This document shows positions 15,699-24,884 of a stretch of 64,000 nt of DNA, piece by piece (positions within the stretch are counted from its first letter, which is position 1; each line of letters opens with the position of its first letter). The stretch is from JAAXHB01 sp965221635 (lineage in GTDB: Bacteria; Actinomycetota; Acidimicrobiia; Acidimicrobiales; Aldehydirespiratoraceae), in the NCBI GenBank assembly GCA_965221635.1, contig OZ244902.1, positions 1,364,001-1,428,000 of the forward strand, in the 5' to 3' direction. Under the pieces are notes generated by a model that worked only from the letters and a program-made list of their open reading frames with translations, had not been told where the DNA came from and searched no databases. The position numbers were made by a program, and so were the translations under genes.

Positions 15699-16937
15699 AT
15701 GAAGGAAGCATTTGGCGTCTTGGGAACCGACTGGCGCGAGGGAATCAACTGGCAGGAGGTTCGCGAGTGGAGGCTGAAGCGCGCCCGCGAAGCCATGGCA
15801 CGTCACGGACTCGGCGCAATGCTGTTGATGTACGACGAGAACATCCGTTACGTCACATCAACGATGACCCCGGGCTGGAACCAGCTCAAGCCCGGTTTGC
15901 GTTACGCCGTGCTGATCGAAGGCAAGGAGCCGATCCTCTACGAGCAGGGCGACATCGGCTATCACATCCGTGAGCATTCTCCTTGGATCCCCGCCGAGAA
16001 CGTGCGCTACTCCTATGCGTGGATCAAGGGCGCCGCGGGCCCGGCGTCCACGGCGCAGGTGTCCAAGTTCACCAACGCCTTGATGGCCGACCTCGAGGAC
16101 GCCGGAGTGTCCGATCAGCCCCTCGGGGTGGACTTCATGGATCTAAACATGATCCGCGCCTTCGAGGATCGAGGCCTCAACTGGGTGGACGGCATGACAC
16201 CGATGATGGAGGCCCGGGCGATCAAGAGCCCCAACGAGCAGAAGGCGATGCGCATCGTGGGCGCGATCTGCGATGTGACGCACTACGAGTTCACCCAGTT
16301 CCTCAAGCCGGGCCTCACCGAGAACGAGGTGACCGCGTTCGGCATGGAGTACCTCTACAGCATTCCCGGCATGGAGAACGTGGAGGACGTGATCGTTTCG
16401 TCGGGCCCCAACGCCTGGCCGAACTGGCGCAACCACGGTGATCGCATCATCCGCCCCGGCGATCTGGTGATCATCGACCTCGCCGCGCTCACCTGGAACG
16501 GCTTCAAGTCCTGCGTGTACCGCACGTACTGCGTGGGCGGCACACCCACCGACGAGCAGAAGCAGTACTACGACCTGGCCAACAAGTGGCTTCAAGACTC
16601 CATCGAAGCCACACGACCCGGTGTGACCACCGCGGACATCGCCGCCGTTTGGCCCTCCGCGAAGGACATCTGGGGTTACGAGGAAGAGGACGAGGCTGCC
16701 GCCAACCTGTGGGGTCACGGTTTGGGCCTGGCGCAGTACGACCAGCCGGTGATATCGCGGATCTGGTCGTTGGATCACCCCCAGGAGATCCAGCCGGGCA
16801 TGGTGTTCGCCCTCGAAACCCAGCACGGCAAGCTGCACGAGTTCGGTGTGCGCCTCGAGGAGATGATGATCGTGAACGACACCGGAATCGAGATGATCTC
16901 CACGTTCCCGATCGACGAGATCATCTGCGTCGGCTGA
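15699..16937 (+). CDS. M24 (pita-bread fold) protein with an altered metal site
   Basis: 412-residue protein of the aminopeptidase P/creatinase superfamily, with a creatinase-type N-terminal domain (residues about 20-170) and a C-terminal pita-bread domain. The normally metal-binding second Asp is replaced: IIDLAALTWNGFKSCVYRT has Cys where 'sDxxRT' is expected. His (WGHGLG) and the two Glu positions (ALETQHG, RLEEMMIV) remain. Creatinase itself uses this fold without metal, so the protein may be a C-N hydrolase or lyase rather than a peptidase. A good AGGAGA site precedes ATG 15699. A related protein with an intact site lies at 19895-21145. Confidence 0.85.
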   Translation: MKEAFGVLGTDWREGINWQEVREWRLKRAREAMARHGLGAMLLMYDENIRYVTSTMTPGWNQLKPGLRYAVLIEGKEPILYEQGDIGYHIREHSPWIPAENVRYSYAWIKGAAGPASTAQVSKFTNALMADLEDAGVSDQPLGVDFMDLNMIRAFEDRGLNWVDGMTPMMEARAIKSPNEQKAMRIVGAICDVTHYEFTQFLKPGLTENEVTAFGMEYLYSIPGMENVEDVIVSSGPNAWPNWRNHGDRIIRPGDLVIIDLAALTWNGFKSCVYRTYCVGGTPTDEQKQYYDLANKWLQDSIEATRPGVTTADIAAVWPSAKDIWGYEEEDEAAANLWGHGLGLAQYDQPVISRIWSLDHPQEIQPGMVFALETQHGKLHEFGVRLEEMMIVNDTGIEMISTFPIDEIICVG

Positions 16938-17165
16938 CCCGTCGCCCGCAACCCTGCGGCTGAAGCCCGCCTCGGGTCGGCCGTGAGCAAAGGCGATCCG
17001 TTGTCCGCAACTTCCACTGCGCCCCACGGGCCCGGCCTCGCTTGCCGGTAGTGCGTCGACAAACCTTCGCTCGGGTCGGGGCGGCCACCGAGGAACGCCA
17101 CCACGGCCCGGAGGGGTTCGGCTCGGGCGCGTCCACAACCGCAACTTGCAGAAAGGCAGGCACCG

Positions 17166-18785
17166 ATGCCCAAGGCTGAACCGGCAACCGTGATCGGTTT
17201 GGATGATCGGGCGGCTTCCCGGGTGGAGCTGGCCGGCGCCAAGGGCGCCGGGCTGGCCCAGGCACGAGCCGCGGGGATGCCCGTGCTCGACGGCTTCGTG
17301 GTGGCGCCGGCCGTGTCGGAGCCTGCGTTGGTGCAAGCGGCCGAGGTGATGGAGCACCGCGGCACCGGTGGGGCGCGCATGGCCATCATCGGCGCCGAGC
17401 TGCCCGAATCGGTGCTCGAAGCAATCGCGCAGGCCGCGTCGGTTTTGTCCGAACCGCTGATCGTGCGCTCCTCGAGCATTCTCGAAGGCGGCGGCTTGTG
17501 GTCTGGCGCCTTCACGTCGGTGCCCGAGGTGCTGCGCAACGAGGTGCCCAAAGCGGTGAGAAGCGTGTGGGCGACGTGTTTTTCCCTTGAGGTGCTCGAC
17601 CGTTACGAAGCCGAGGACATCGAACCGGCCGAGGCGCTGATGGGAGTGCTGGTGCAGCCCGAGATCCTTCCCGACTTCGGTGGCGCGGCACGATCAGACG
17701 CCGATGGCACCGTGAGGATCGACGCCGTGAAGGGCTCGCCGCGTGATCTGATGGCCGGCTGGTCGCCCGGCGTGCGTGCCGAGGTGATCGGGCAGAACGT
17801 CACCGGCAGCGAAGCCGTTGATCTGATGGGCGCCGTGAGTTTGTTGGAGGTGGCCGAACTGGCCCGCCGAGTCCGACAGGAGATGGACTGCGGCTTGATC
17901 GAGTGGGCGTTCACCGATGATCGGGTCTTGCTGTTGCAGGTTCAGCGTTCCAACGACTCGGGCCCCGAGGGGTCGATGGTGGTGCCCGCGGCGCTGTCGC
18001 ATCCGCTGGCCCAGGAGTTCGCCCGGCTGGCGCATCGCTACCCGGGCCCGCTCGGCGAGGAACTGGTACTTGGTTGGCTGCCGGCACTCGGCGACGTGTC
18101 CGAGTGGATACAACGGTCTCCGCGGGCCGCGGAGGGGGCAGGATCGGGAGCCCCGAAAGGGGAGGCCCGCGAGGCGATGTTGCAGCGTGCTCGCATGTTG
18201 GCCGCCGAGTTGATGGAACAGGCCTGGGCCGAGCCCGCGCACGAGGCCGCGGCGCTTGCGCAGTCGGTGCTTCGTCGCATGCGCAGCGACCGCCCCAACG
18301 AGTCCATCGACGCTCTCGGTGCGCTCAACCCGGTGGATCGCGCCAAGGCCGCCGAGTTGTTGACCATGGCCGACGCGCTGATCGCTTCCGAGAAGCCCAC
18401 GGGCCGCAGAGGCATCGGCCGATGGGAGCCGCTGCTGGCCGGTGTCGCCGCGTTGCAGGGCCGCACCTACCAGGGCCGCGGCGCTGTGGGGGGCGTGGGC
18501 GCTGGTCGCATGGTTTGGGTGGGCAGCCCCCGCAACACCGATCACGTGGCGCCACGGGACATCATCGTCACGCAGTACCCGCTGGCCAATTTCGCGCCGC
18601 TGCTGTTCGACGCGGCAGGAATCGTGGCCCTCGGCGGGGCTTCCACAGCGCACCTGTTCGAGGTGGCCCGAGCCCTCACGGTGCCCGCGGTGATCGAATG
18701 CCCCCTCGGCGATGTGATTCGAGGCGGCACCCGGCTGGGGATGCTCGACGGTGACGCCGGGTGCGTGGCCGTCCTTGAGGAATAA
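17166..18785 (+). CDS. PEP-utilising/pyruvate phosphate dikinase-like protein with swivelling phosphohistidine domain
   Basis: 539-residue protein. Residues about 1-270 resemble the ATP-grasp domain of PEP synthase and PPDK (VELAGAKGAGLAQARAAGMPV, IVRSSSILEGGG, VLVQPEILPDFGG, LLLQVQR). The C-terminal about 100 residues form the mobile swivel domain, in which VALGGASTAHLFEVARAL corresponds to the family GGxTSHAAIVAR motif. The phosphorylatable His is kept but displaced by one inserted residue. The PEP/pyruvate-binding barrel is absent, as in phosphotransferases that phosphorylate other substrates such as rifampin phosphotransferase. Its place between M24 and 3-hydroxyisobutyrate-type genes suggests ATP-dependent activation of an unknown metabolite. 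Confidence 0.78.
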   Translation: MPKAEPATVIGLDDRAASRVELAGAKGAGLAQARAAGMPVLDGFVVAPAVSEPALVQAAEVMEHRGTGGARMAIIGAELPESVLEAIAQAASVLSEPLIVRSSSILEGGGLWSGAFTSVPEVLRNEVPKAVRSVWATCFSLEVLDRYEAEDIEPAEALMGVLVQPEILPDFGGAARSDADGTVRIDAVKGSPRDLMAGWSPGVRAEVIGQNVTGSEAVDLMGAVSLLEVAELARRVRQEMDCGLIEWAFTDDRVLLLQVQRSNDSGPEGSMVVPAALSHPLAQEFARLAHRYPGPLGEELVLGWLPALGDVSEWIQRSPRAAEGAGSGAPKGEAREAMLQRARMLAAELMEQAWAEPAHEAAALAQSVLRRMRSDRPNESIDALGALNPVDRAKAAELLTMADALIASEKPTGRRGIGRWEPLLAGVAALQGRTYQGRGAVGGVGAGRMVWVGSPRNTDHVAPRDIIVTQYPLANFAPLLFDAAGIVALGGASTAHLFEVARALTVPAVIECPLGDVIRGGTRLGMLDGDAGCVAVLEE

Positions 18786-18935
18786 CCCCGGAGCATCGGT
18801 CGGTGATGTGGGTGAGGGCCGTGATCGGAGCGCCCGCCCTGCCCGCTTCGCCGGATGCCTCTCGCGGATCATGACGGGGCCGCCGGGCGGATCGAACCGC
18901 TTGTCCGGTCGCACGCCCTCAACCCGGCCGTGGGT

Positions 18936-19895
18936 GTGAAACCACCATCGCCGCCTGTTGGCGTGATCGGCTTGGGCGTGATGGGTGCGGCCATGAGCCG
19001 ACACTGGTTGGCAGCGGGGCGCCAGGTGGTGGGTTACGACATCGACCCGGCCCGGCTCGCCGATTTCGAGGGCCGCCGTGCCACCTCGGTTGCCGATGTG
19101 TTGGGTTCCGGCGCCGAGGTGATCGTGTTGTCGCTGCCAACCGAGGATTCGCTGGATGCTGTCAGCGCAGAACTGGCCGCGGCCGCTACGGCTCGCACTG
19201 CAGGCGTGGGGGTCGATTCCGCAGCGGCCGGCGGGGCTTGGACTGTGGTGGAGATGGGAACGTTCTCGCTGGCTGCCAAGGAGCGGGCGCGGGCATGCTT
19301 GGAGGCGGCGGGCGGGTCGGTGCTGGACGTGCCGGTGAGCGGCACGGGCCTTCAAGCAGCGGACGCCACGCTGGTGGTGTACGCAAGCGGCGACCCCGAC
19401 GCGTTCCGGCGGGCGGAGCCGTTGCTTGAGCTTGTGGGACGCCGAACCTTTTACCTGGGGTCTTTCGGCAACGGCTCGCGCATGAAGTACGTGGCCAACC
19501 TGCTGGTGGCCGTTCACACCCTGGCCGCGGCCGAGGCGCATCGGCTGGCCGCGGCGATCGGTCTGGATCCCGCAACCACCCAGGAGGTGATAAGCGCCGG
19601 GGTGGGTTCGTCGCGGCTGTTCGACATTCGCGGCCCGATGATGGTGGCCGACACCTACGACCCTCCCTCGGCTCGCCTGGCGATCATCCACAAGGACGCC
19701 TCGCTGATCGCCGCACAAGCTCGCAGCGCCGCAGCGGCCACGCCTCTGCTTGACGCCGCCCTGCCGGTGTACGAGGCAGGCCTGGCAGCAGGTTTGGGTT
19801 CGCTCGACGCAGCGGCACTCCTACGGGTGCTCGAAGGCCGAGACGGCATCGGCGACGGCCCGGCGCCCGACGAATCGTCCGAAGGCGCAAAGTGA
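18936..19895 (+). CDS. 3-hydroxyisobutyrate/6-phosphogluconate dehydrogenase-like NAD(P) oxidoreductase
   Basis: About 319-residue beta-hydroxyacid dehydrogenase. The Rossmann motif VGVIGLGVMGAAMSRHWL begins about 10 residues after GTG 18936. The frame extends to ATG 18855, but the extra 27 residues precede the fold and look non-native. The substrate motif DVPVSGTGLQAADATL corresponds to DAPVSGG in the family, and the catalytic Lys lies in GSRMKYVANLLVA. Members oxidise 3-hydroxy acids such as 3-hydroxyisobutyrate, tartronate or glycerate derivatives. Its stop overlaps the next start (TGATG). Confidence 0.86.
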   Translation: MKPPSPPVGVIGLGVMGAAMSRHWLAAGRQVVGYDIDPARLADFEGRRATSVADVLGSGAEVIVLSLPTEDSLDAVSAELAAAATARTAGVGVDSAAAGGAWTVVEMGTFSLAAKERARACLEAAGGSVLDVPVSGTGLQAADATLVVYASGDPDAFRRAEPLLELVGRRTFYLGSFGNGSRMKYVANLLVAVHTLAAAEAHRLAAAIGLDPATTQEVISAGVGSSRLFDIRGPMMVADTYDPPSARLAIIHKDASLIAAQARSAAAATPLLDAALPVYEAGLAAGLGSLDAAALLRVLEGRDGIGDGPAPDESSEGAK

Positions 19896-21145
19896 TGCCT
19901 CGCGCCTCGGGCCCGCTCGCGGGATACGCCAAGGGGCCGTTCGCAGTGGACTGGGAAGACCGCTACGACATGGCCAGGCTTCGTCGCCTGAGAGTGGAGT
20001 CGGCACGCAAAGCAGTGAACGAGTCGGGCCTCGACGCTGTGATGGTGTGGAAGGACGAGAACGTCCGCTATCTCACGTCGTTGCGGGCTCAGCTGATCGC
20101 CGGGAAGACAATGGCCCTCAACGGCGCGCTGCTTCAAGCAGGCGGATCGTCGGATCCGCCGGTGTTGTTGTGCTCGGGCGGGGAGATCGACAAGGCCGCG
20201 GCCGCGATGACCTGGATCGCCGAGGCGCACGCCATCCCGATAATGGAACAAGCCGAACTCGTGGACGGATTCGTGCGCGACATTTTGCGGCCGATCCTGC
20301 GCAACAGGGGCCTCGACTCTGGACGGCTCGGCGTTGACGCAGCCGGGATCTCGTTCATCAAGGCCATGGCACGCCATTTGCCCGACGTTCAGCTCGAAGA
20401 CGGCGACGCGGTGATGCAAAGCGCCCGGCTGATCAAGAACGACGTGGAGGTGGCGATCATCGAGGAGGCTTGCGCCATTGGCGATGCCGTCACGCAGCGC
20501 GCCCTCGACGAAACCAAGGCAGGGCGTCGCGAGCTTGAGGTGGCCGGTGATGCCATGCAGACGCTGTTTCATCTCGGTGGTGAGATGGCGCATGTGATCA
20601 CGCCTTTCGTGGCGTCCGGTGAGCACATGTCGCCCCCGCACCGCATCGCCACCGACAAGCTGATGCGCAACCACGACCTGTGCTTCATTGACATCGGCGC
20701 CATGTGGAACGGGTACTTCGCGGACATCGGCCGCACCACGGTGATCGGCAAACCCAATGCCGAACAGCGTCGCATCTACACCGCGGTGTACGAAGGTCTC
20801 ATGGCCGGGGTGAACAAGATGCGCCCTGGTTTCACCAACGCCGACGCGTCGGAGGCGATCGTGAACCGGATCGGCGATTTCGGGCTCGACGAGTGCTTGT
20901 TCAGCCTGTTCATCGGTCACGGCATCGGCATGGGCGCCAACGAGCCGCCTTACATCGGCGAGAACATGCCGGGGGCCACGGTGTACGAGTTCCAACCGCA
21001 GATGGTGTTCGCGGTGGAGCCCCTCGTGTGGGTTCCGGGTGTGCCGGGCGGTGGCGGGGTGCGGATCGAGGACATGGTGCTGGTCACCGACGACGAGCCT
21101 CGCATCCTGTCACGAGTGCAATACGAGGAGCGTCTGCTGGGATGA
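19895..21145 (+). CDS. M24 family metallopeptidase-like protein with intact metal site
   Basis: About 416-residue creatinase/prolidase-type protein translated from the TGATG overlap (GTG 19892 is also possible). Metal ligands look complete: two Asp in FIDIGAMWNGYFADIGRT, His in IGHGIGMGANEPP, and Glu in FAVEPLVW and RIEDMVLV. It is a paralogue of the protein at 15699 but keeps the second Asp that one has lost. Likely activities are Xaa-Pro peptidase or another C-N or C-S bond-cleaving M24 reaction. No signal peptide, so cytoplasmic. Confidence 0.86.
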   Translation: MPRASGPLAGYAKGPFAVDWEDRYDMARLRRLRVESARKAVNESGLDAVMVWKDENVRYLTSLRAQLIAGKTMALNGALLQAGGSSDPPVLLCSGGEIDKAAAAMTWIAEAHAIPIMEQAELVDGFVRDILRPILRNRGLDSGRLGVDAAGISFIKAMARHLPDVQLEDGDAVMQSARLIKNDVEVAIIEEACAIGDAVTQRALDETKAGRRELEVAGDAMQTLFHLGGEMAHVITPFVASGEHMSPPHRIATDKLMRNHDLCFIDIGAMWNGYFADIGRTTVIGKPNAEQRRIYTAVYEGLMAGVNKMRPGFTNADASEAIVNRIGDFGLDECLFSLFIGHGIGMGANEPPYIGENMPGATVYEFQPQMVFAVEPLVWVPGVPGGGGVRIEDMVLVTDDEPRILSRVQYEERLLG

Positions 21146-21300
21146 GCGGTGGCGGGTTCGCTGGTGGGGGCGCGGCGTTTGCTGTGTTCCCGGTGTCGGC
21201 GTGAGTCTGACGGTGGTTCGTGCGGGCGGTGCAGAACCGACCAGCACCAATGCACGGGCCGGCGAAACGCAACCAAGCGTGAGCAGGAAAGGTTGAGATT

Positions 21301-22314
21301 GTGACAACTGCTGAGAGCAACGGAGCCACATCCGGCAAGGTTGGTTTGGGGCTTGTTGGGCTGGGATGGTGGGGGTCGGTGATGGCCGACGTGGTGGCGC
21401 GTTCGGGGGTGGCCGATTTGGTGGCGTGCTACTGCCGAACCGAAACCGACCGGCAGGCGTTCGCGGCGCGTCACGGCTGCCGGTCGTCGCAGTCCTGGGA
21501 GGCGATGCTGGGCGACCCGGAGGTGCAGGGCGTGATCCTCACCACCCCTCACACCGTTCACGCCACCCAGATCTCACAGGCGGCCGCAGCCGGGCGTCAC
21601 GTGTTGGTGGAGAAGCCGTTCACCCTTGGCGTTGACGACGGTCGCGAGGCGATCGCCGCGGCGCAGTCCGCGGGCACGGTGCTCATGGTGGGGCATCAGC
21701 GTCGCCGCCAGGCCGCAAATCGTCGAATCAAGGAGATGATCGACTCGGGGGAGCTTGGCATTCCGCTGTTGGCGTCGTCCACGTTCAACGTGTCCAAGGG
21801 GTACCCGCCCACCTGGCGGGCCGACCTGGAGCAAACCCCGCTGGGCGGCATGACCGGCCTTGGGGTTCACATGGTGGACACGTTCCATTACATGCTGGGG
21901 CCGATCGCCACCGTGAGCGCGTTCAGTCGTGGGGTGATACCCGACCAGCCGCTTCATCACGCCACCGGTTTGCTGTTCGATTTCGAATCGGGAGCGGTGG
22001 GAACACTGCTCACCAGCCACTTCGCGCCCGCCGCCAACCGGCTCAGCATTCAGGGAACCAAAGCGGCTGCGTACAACGTGGCCGACGGGGCGCAACTGTT
22101 GTTGCAACGCCTCGACGAGGCCTCACCAACCCCGGTGGAGATAACCCCCAACGACGAACTGGTCGACCAGATCACGGAGTTCGCGGGCGCCATCCGCGGC
22201 ACCACACAGGTGACCACCGGCGGCGAAGTGGGCCTGGCAGTGGTAGCGGTGATGGAAGCCGCAGTAGCCAGCGCCCGCCAAGGGGGCGCCCCAACACCCC
22301 CCAACTACACCTAG
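21301..22314 (+). CDS. Gfo/Idh/MocA family oxidoreductase (second copy)
   Basis: 337-residue NAD(P)-dependent oxidoreductase starting at GTG 21301 after an AGGAAAGG site. The Rossmann motif is LGLVGLGWWGSVMADV. The catalytic EKP motif is in HVLVEKPFTLG, and MTGLGVHMVDTFHYMLG is the usual later His-containing segment. It is last in the M24 operon. The final 16 codons and 17 bp after the stop are duplicated at 26239-26302, so the insertion next to it left the reading frame whole. Confidence 0.88.
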   Translation: MTTAESNGATSGKVGLGLVGLGWWGSVMADVVARSGVADLVACYCRTETDRQAFAARHGCRSSQSWEAMLGDPEVQGVILTTPHTVHATQISQAAAAGRHVLVEKPFTLGVDDGREAIAAAQSAGTVLMVGHQRRRQAANRRIKEMIDSGELGIPLLASSTFNVSKGYPPTWRADLEQTPLGGMTGLGVHMVDTFHYMLGPIATVSAFSRGVIPDQPLHHATGLLFDFESGAVGTLLTSHFAPAANRLSIQGTKAAAYNVADGAQLLLQRLDEASPTPVEITPNDELVDQITEFAGAIRGTTQVTTGGEVGLAVVAVMEAAVASARQGGAPTPPNYT

Positions 22315-22331
22315 CGCCCGACGATCAAATC
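22268..22331 (+). repeat. Left 64-bp direct repeat of the inserted island
   Basis: Matches 26239-26302 at 62 of 64 positions, with a perfect 47-bp core (22285-22331). It includes the last codons and the stop of the Gfo/Idh gene. The layout is like attL overlapping a gene 3' end, but no integrase gene is visible. Confidence 0.93.
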
Positions 22332-22389
22332 GAGATCTCAGTGAGGTCGGTCCGGTCGCCGGGCTAGCGGCCCGAGGCCTTAAGGCAAT

Positions 22390-22419
22390 GGGAGGAGCGG
22401 CCCGAAGGCGGCTCCTCCC
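22390..22419 (+). terminator. Hairpin downstream of the Gfo/Idh gene, inside the island
   Basis: GGGAGGAGC (22390-22398) pairs with GCTCCTCCC (22411-22419) around a 12-base loop. It lies about 75 bp after the Gfo/Idh stop and before the HEPN-like gene. No U-run follows. Confidence 0.5.
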
Positions 22420-22475
22420 GTGAAGACGGCGACCCACATCGCAGTGTCAAGGTCTGTGCATAGCATACTCGATTG

Positions 22476-24155
22476 GTGGCCCCCTCAAAACGCAAGCCTC
22501 CCACGGAGACCGCCCTTGTGGTTGCCCGCCTCAAGGACTTCTTCGCTCATCGAACACCGTGGCAACGGCGACTGTGGAATGTGGGCACACTTCTTGGCCT
22601 TCAGGAGGTGATCGAGTACACGGACGCTTGCCTGAGCGGTGCCGCGTCCAACGCGGTGGGCTTGACGTTTGTGGTGTCTACCGCCAAGCGCGAGGTCCTC
22701 CGGGATCCCGGAGCTGAACCGATGAAAGAAGAACTCACAGCGTGCCTGGACAGGCTTGATGTTGAAACCGGCTCGAAGGACTGGCGCTCGAAGATCGACA
22801 TCGCAGGTCGACACGAACTGGATCAGCTTGTTCGACACCTCAGAATGGACTACCTCGGGAACTGGTGCACACCGGCAGGTGATCCGGCCGTTGAGTTTTC
22901 GGCAAGAGCACTCGCCTCACACCTGCTCGATATCGGTTTCAGTGCCGACCACCTGTATCGCTGGATCACACGGGTCGGGGCGAACTTCAGCACGCTCAGG
23001 GACTTAGTCGACGCAGCCCGGGACATGGTGGTAAGCATGCCACCCCGGACGTACCTCGTGTCGGTCCCATGTGCTGCTCCATTCCAGAAACCACACGAGG
23101 GGAATCACCGGGTCGTCTGGCTCGAAGGTAAACAAATGCAGTATTGGTATGGCCGCTGGTTCCCTGAGGACCAAAGGCGACACGATTCCGGGGGCTTTCT
23201 TCTGACAATCAAGGGCCACCGCGATCCTTGGTCCGCAGTTGAAGAGGCACGCATCACCATCGCACGAGTTGATGCGCGAGCAAAGGTGAGCAGACCGGGC
23301 AACGACACAATTCGACCCGAGGGCTTAGCCCGAGTCGTCGAAATGATCGAACCATTGACCGGCGTCGTGTCCCCCGAAGACGGGACAAAGATGGAGGGCA
23401 ATCCGATTTCGTACGAGATGAGCGAACGACCACGCCCCGTCAAGATCGGAAGCCTCCTTCGACAACATTCTGTGTATAGATTCGATGATGGACTACCAGC
23501 CGCTACTGACGACGCTCTCGAGTTGGCCTCCTACATGCAGTCCCAGTCGGTGGGGGCTGCGATCGCTGGAGGTTGGTCAGCTGTTGAAGCGCTACTGATC
23601 AGGGCTGGAGAGGGACGCCATCATAAGGCAGCGGATCGACTGGCGACCCTAATCTCATGCTCGCTGCCCAGGGCCGAGTTGACCCCTCTCGCATTTGAGC
23701 ACATGAAGCATGCCAACGACGCGCTCGCTGATAAACTCCGGGAGAGCACCAACAACTCTAAGAGAGTGCGTTTGGTCGAAGATCACCTTCGATCAGGCAA
23801 GCATCTGCATCTGATCGATGAGAGTGACCAAGCAGCTGAGCGACGCATCATCGCCATTATCGATCAACCAAGAGAGCAGCTGGAGAGTATCAAGCGATAC
23901 TTGACCGAATCGCTGCGACGCCTCTACAACCAACGCAATTCCGTCATGCACTCAGGCTCACTCCGATCTCCGACGCTCAGCGCAACCACCAGAACGGCCT
24001 TCAGCCTCGTAGCAGCTGGCTTGGACAGAATAGTGCATGCCCAACTCGCGGCCAACGGCCAACTTGAGCCAGCCAGCCTTGTCGCGCGAGCCGAAGTGGA
24101 ACTTCGTCTTGCAGGCGGCCCGGCAGGCCGATCACTGACTTCACTCCTTGACTAG
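22476..24155 (+). CDS. Unrecognised protein with a C-terminal HEPN-like RNxxxH motif
   Basis: About 559 residues from GTG 22476 (TTG 22473 also possible). A TAGCATACT box 7-15 bases upstream would fit a leaderless transcript, since no ribosome site is seen. The first about 330 residues match nothing I recognise. The C-terminal third is helical and contains RRLYNQRNSVMHSGSL, with RNSVMH at about residues 487-492. R(N)x4-6H is the signature of HEPN ribonucleases, often found in abortive-infection and toxin proteins, with 'LYxxRNxxxH' typical of Apea-like HEPN domains. No signal peptide or membrane segment. Lower GC than its neighbours and island location indicate transfer. A defence role is inference only. 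Confidence 0.72.
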   Translation: MAPSKRKPPTETALVVARLKDFFAHRTPWQRRLWNVGTLLGLQEVIEYTDACLSGAASNAVGLTFVVSTAKREVLRDPGAEPMKEELTACLDRLDVETGSKDWRSKIDIAGRHELDQLVRHLRMDYLGNWCTPAGDPAVEFSARALASHLLDIGFSADHLYRWITRVGANFSTLRDLVDAARDMVVSMPPRTYLVSVPCAAPFQKPHEGNHRVVWLEGKQMQYWYGRWFPEDQRRHDSGGFLLTIKGHRDPWSAVEEARITIARVDARAKVSRPGNDTIRPEGLARVVEMIEPLTGVVSPEDGTKMEGNPISYEMSERPRPVKIGSLLRQHSVYRFDDGLPAATDDALELASYMQSQSVGAAIAGGWSAVEALLIRAGEGRHHKAADRLATLISCSLPRAELTPLAFEHMKHANDALADKLRESTNNSKRVRLVEDHLRSGKHLHLIDESDQAAERRIIAIIDQPREQLESIKRYLTESLRRLYNQRNSVMHSGSLRSPTLSATTRTAFSLVAAGLDRIVHAQLAANGQLEPASLVARAEVELRLAGGPAGRSLTSLLD

Positions 24156-24202
24156 TTGTGCTCTGCCGGGAGGTTGTCCTCTAGGGTCGAGGCTGGTGTT
24201 GC

Positions 24203-24884
24203 CTAGCCGAGTGCGCCGTGGGATCGGTGGTGATTATAGAAGTGCATGAAGCCGTGGTGGCGTTGGGTTTCTGAGGCCCAGGGCCGGATGTAGGCCAATT
24301 TTTTGAGCAGGATCCGATGGAAGCGCTCCACTTTTTCGTTGGTCTTGGGGTCGGCGTGGCCGGGTCTTTTTGACTTTCGTGTGGGTCTCGGCGCAGGCCT
24401 GGTGCCAGAGCTGGCTTCGGTAGCAGGATCCGTTGACGGTGATCACCCGCTCGCAGGTGATGCCGTGCTGGGCGAACCATGCTGCGGCCCGTGCCCAGAA
24501 CACGACGGCGGTGACGGCTTTTTCGTCGTTGAGGATCTCCGAGTAGGCAACGCGGCTGCGATCATCGAGAGCGGTGTGGATGTATCGATAGCCAACACCG
24601 GAGCGGCCCTTGGTCGCGTCGTTGCCTCGACCGTGATGTCGCCAGCCTACTCCGTTGGGGATCGCGGCGATCCTTTTGATGTCGACATGGATCAACTCGC
24701 CTGGCCGGTCTCGTTGATGGCGCCACACCGGTTCAGCGGTGGATTGGTCTCCGTCGTCGAGCCGGGCCATGCCTTCAGCTCGCAGGATCGATTGCACCGT
24801 TGACGCGGCAAGGCCGACCTCATGCGCGGTGTGATCGTGTGCGTCCCGTGTTGTGGTGTAGGTCCGTGCGTTGGGGTTGGTCAT
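24203..24884 (-). pseudogene. IS481-family transposase relic
   Basis: The minus strand encodes a DDE integrase-core transposase of IS481 type (GELIHVDIKRIA with the first Asp, then GYRYIHTALDDRSRVAYSEI). It is damaged three ways. The N-terminal helix-turn-helix region is missing. The second catalytic Asp is Val (ITVNGSCYRS, normally TDNGSCYRS). One extra base near 24342 shifts the frame before KVERFHRILL; the remaining part, through YNHHRSHGALG, is readable in another frame to TAG 24203-24205. A TGT-starting sequence at about 24158 followed by GCCGGGAGGTTGTCC resembles an IS481 terminus. It cannot encode an active enzyme. Confidence 0.85.

Noticed and set aside
17694..19718. Very long open frame on the minus strand, about 674 codons
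   Set aside because: It lies opposite well-supported PEP-utilising and dehydrogenase genes, has no recognisable domain, and is rich in Arg/His/Gly/Pro as expected for a shadow frame in GC-rich coding DNA. The same applies to other long antisense frames, for example 34259-35533 and 48056-49561.
15699..21145. DMSP lyase (DddP) identity for either M24 protein
   Set aside because: The fold is shared, but one protein lacks a metal ligand DddP needs and no DMSP-specific neighbours are seen. A family-level call is all the sequence supports.
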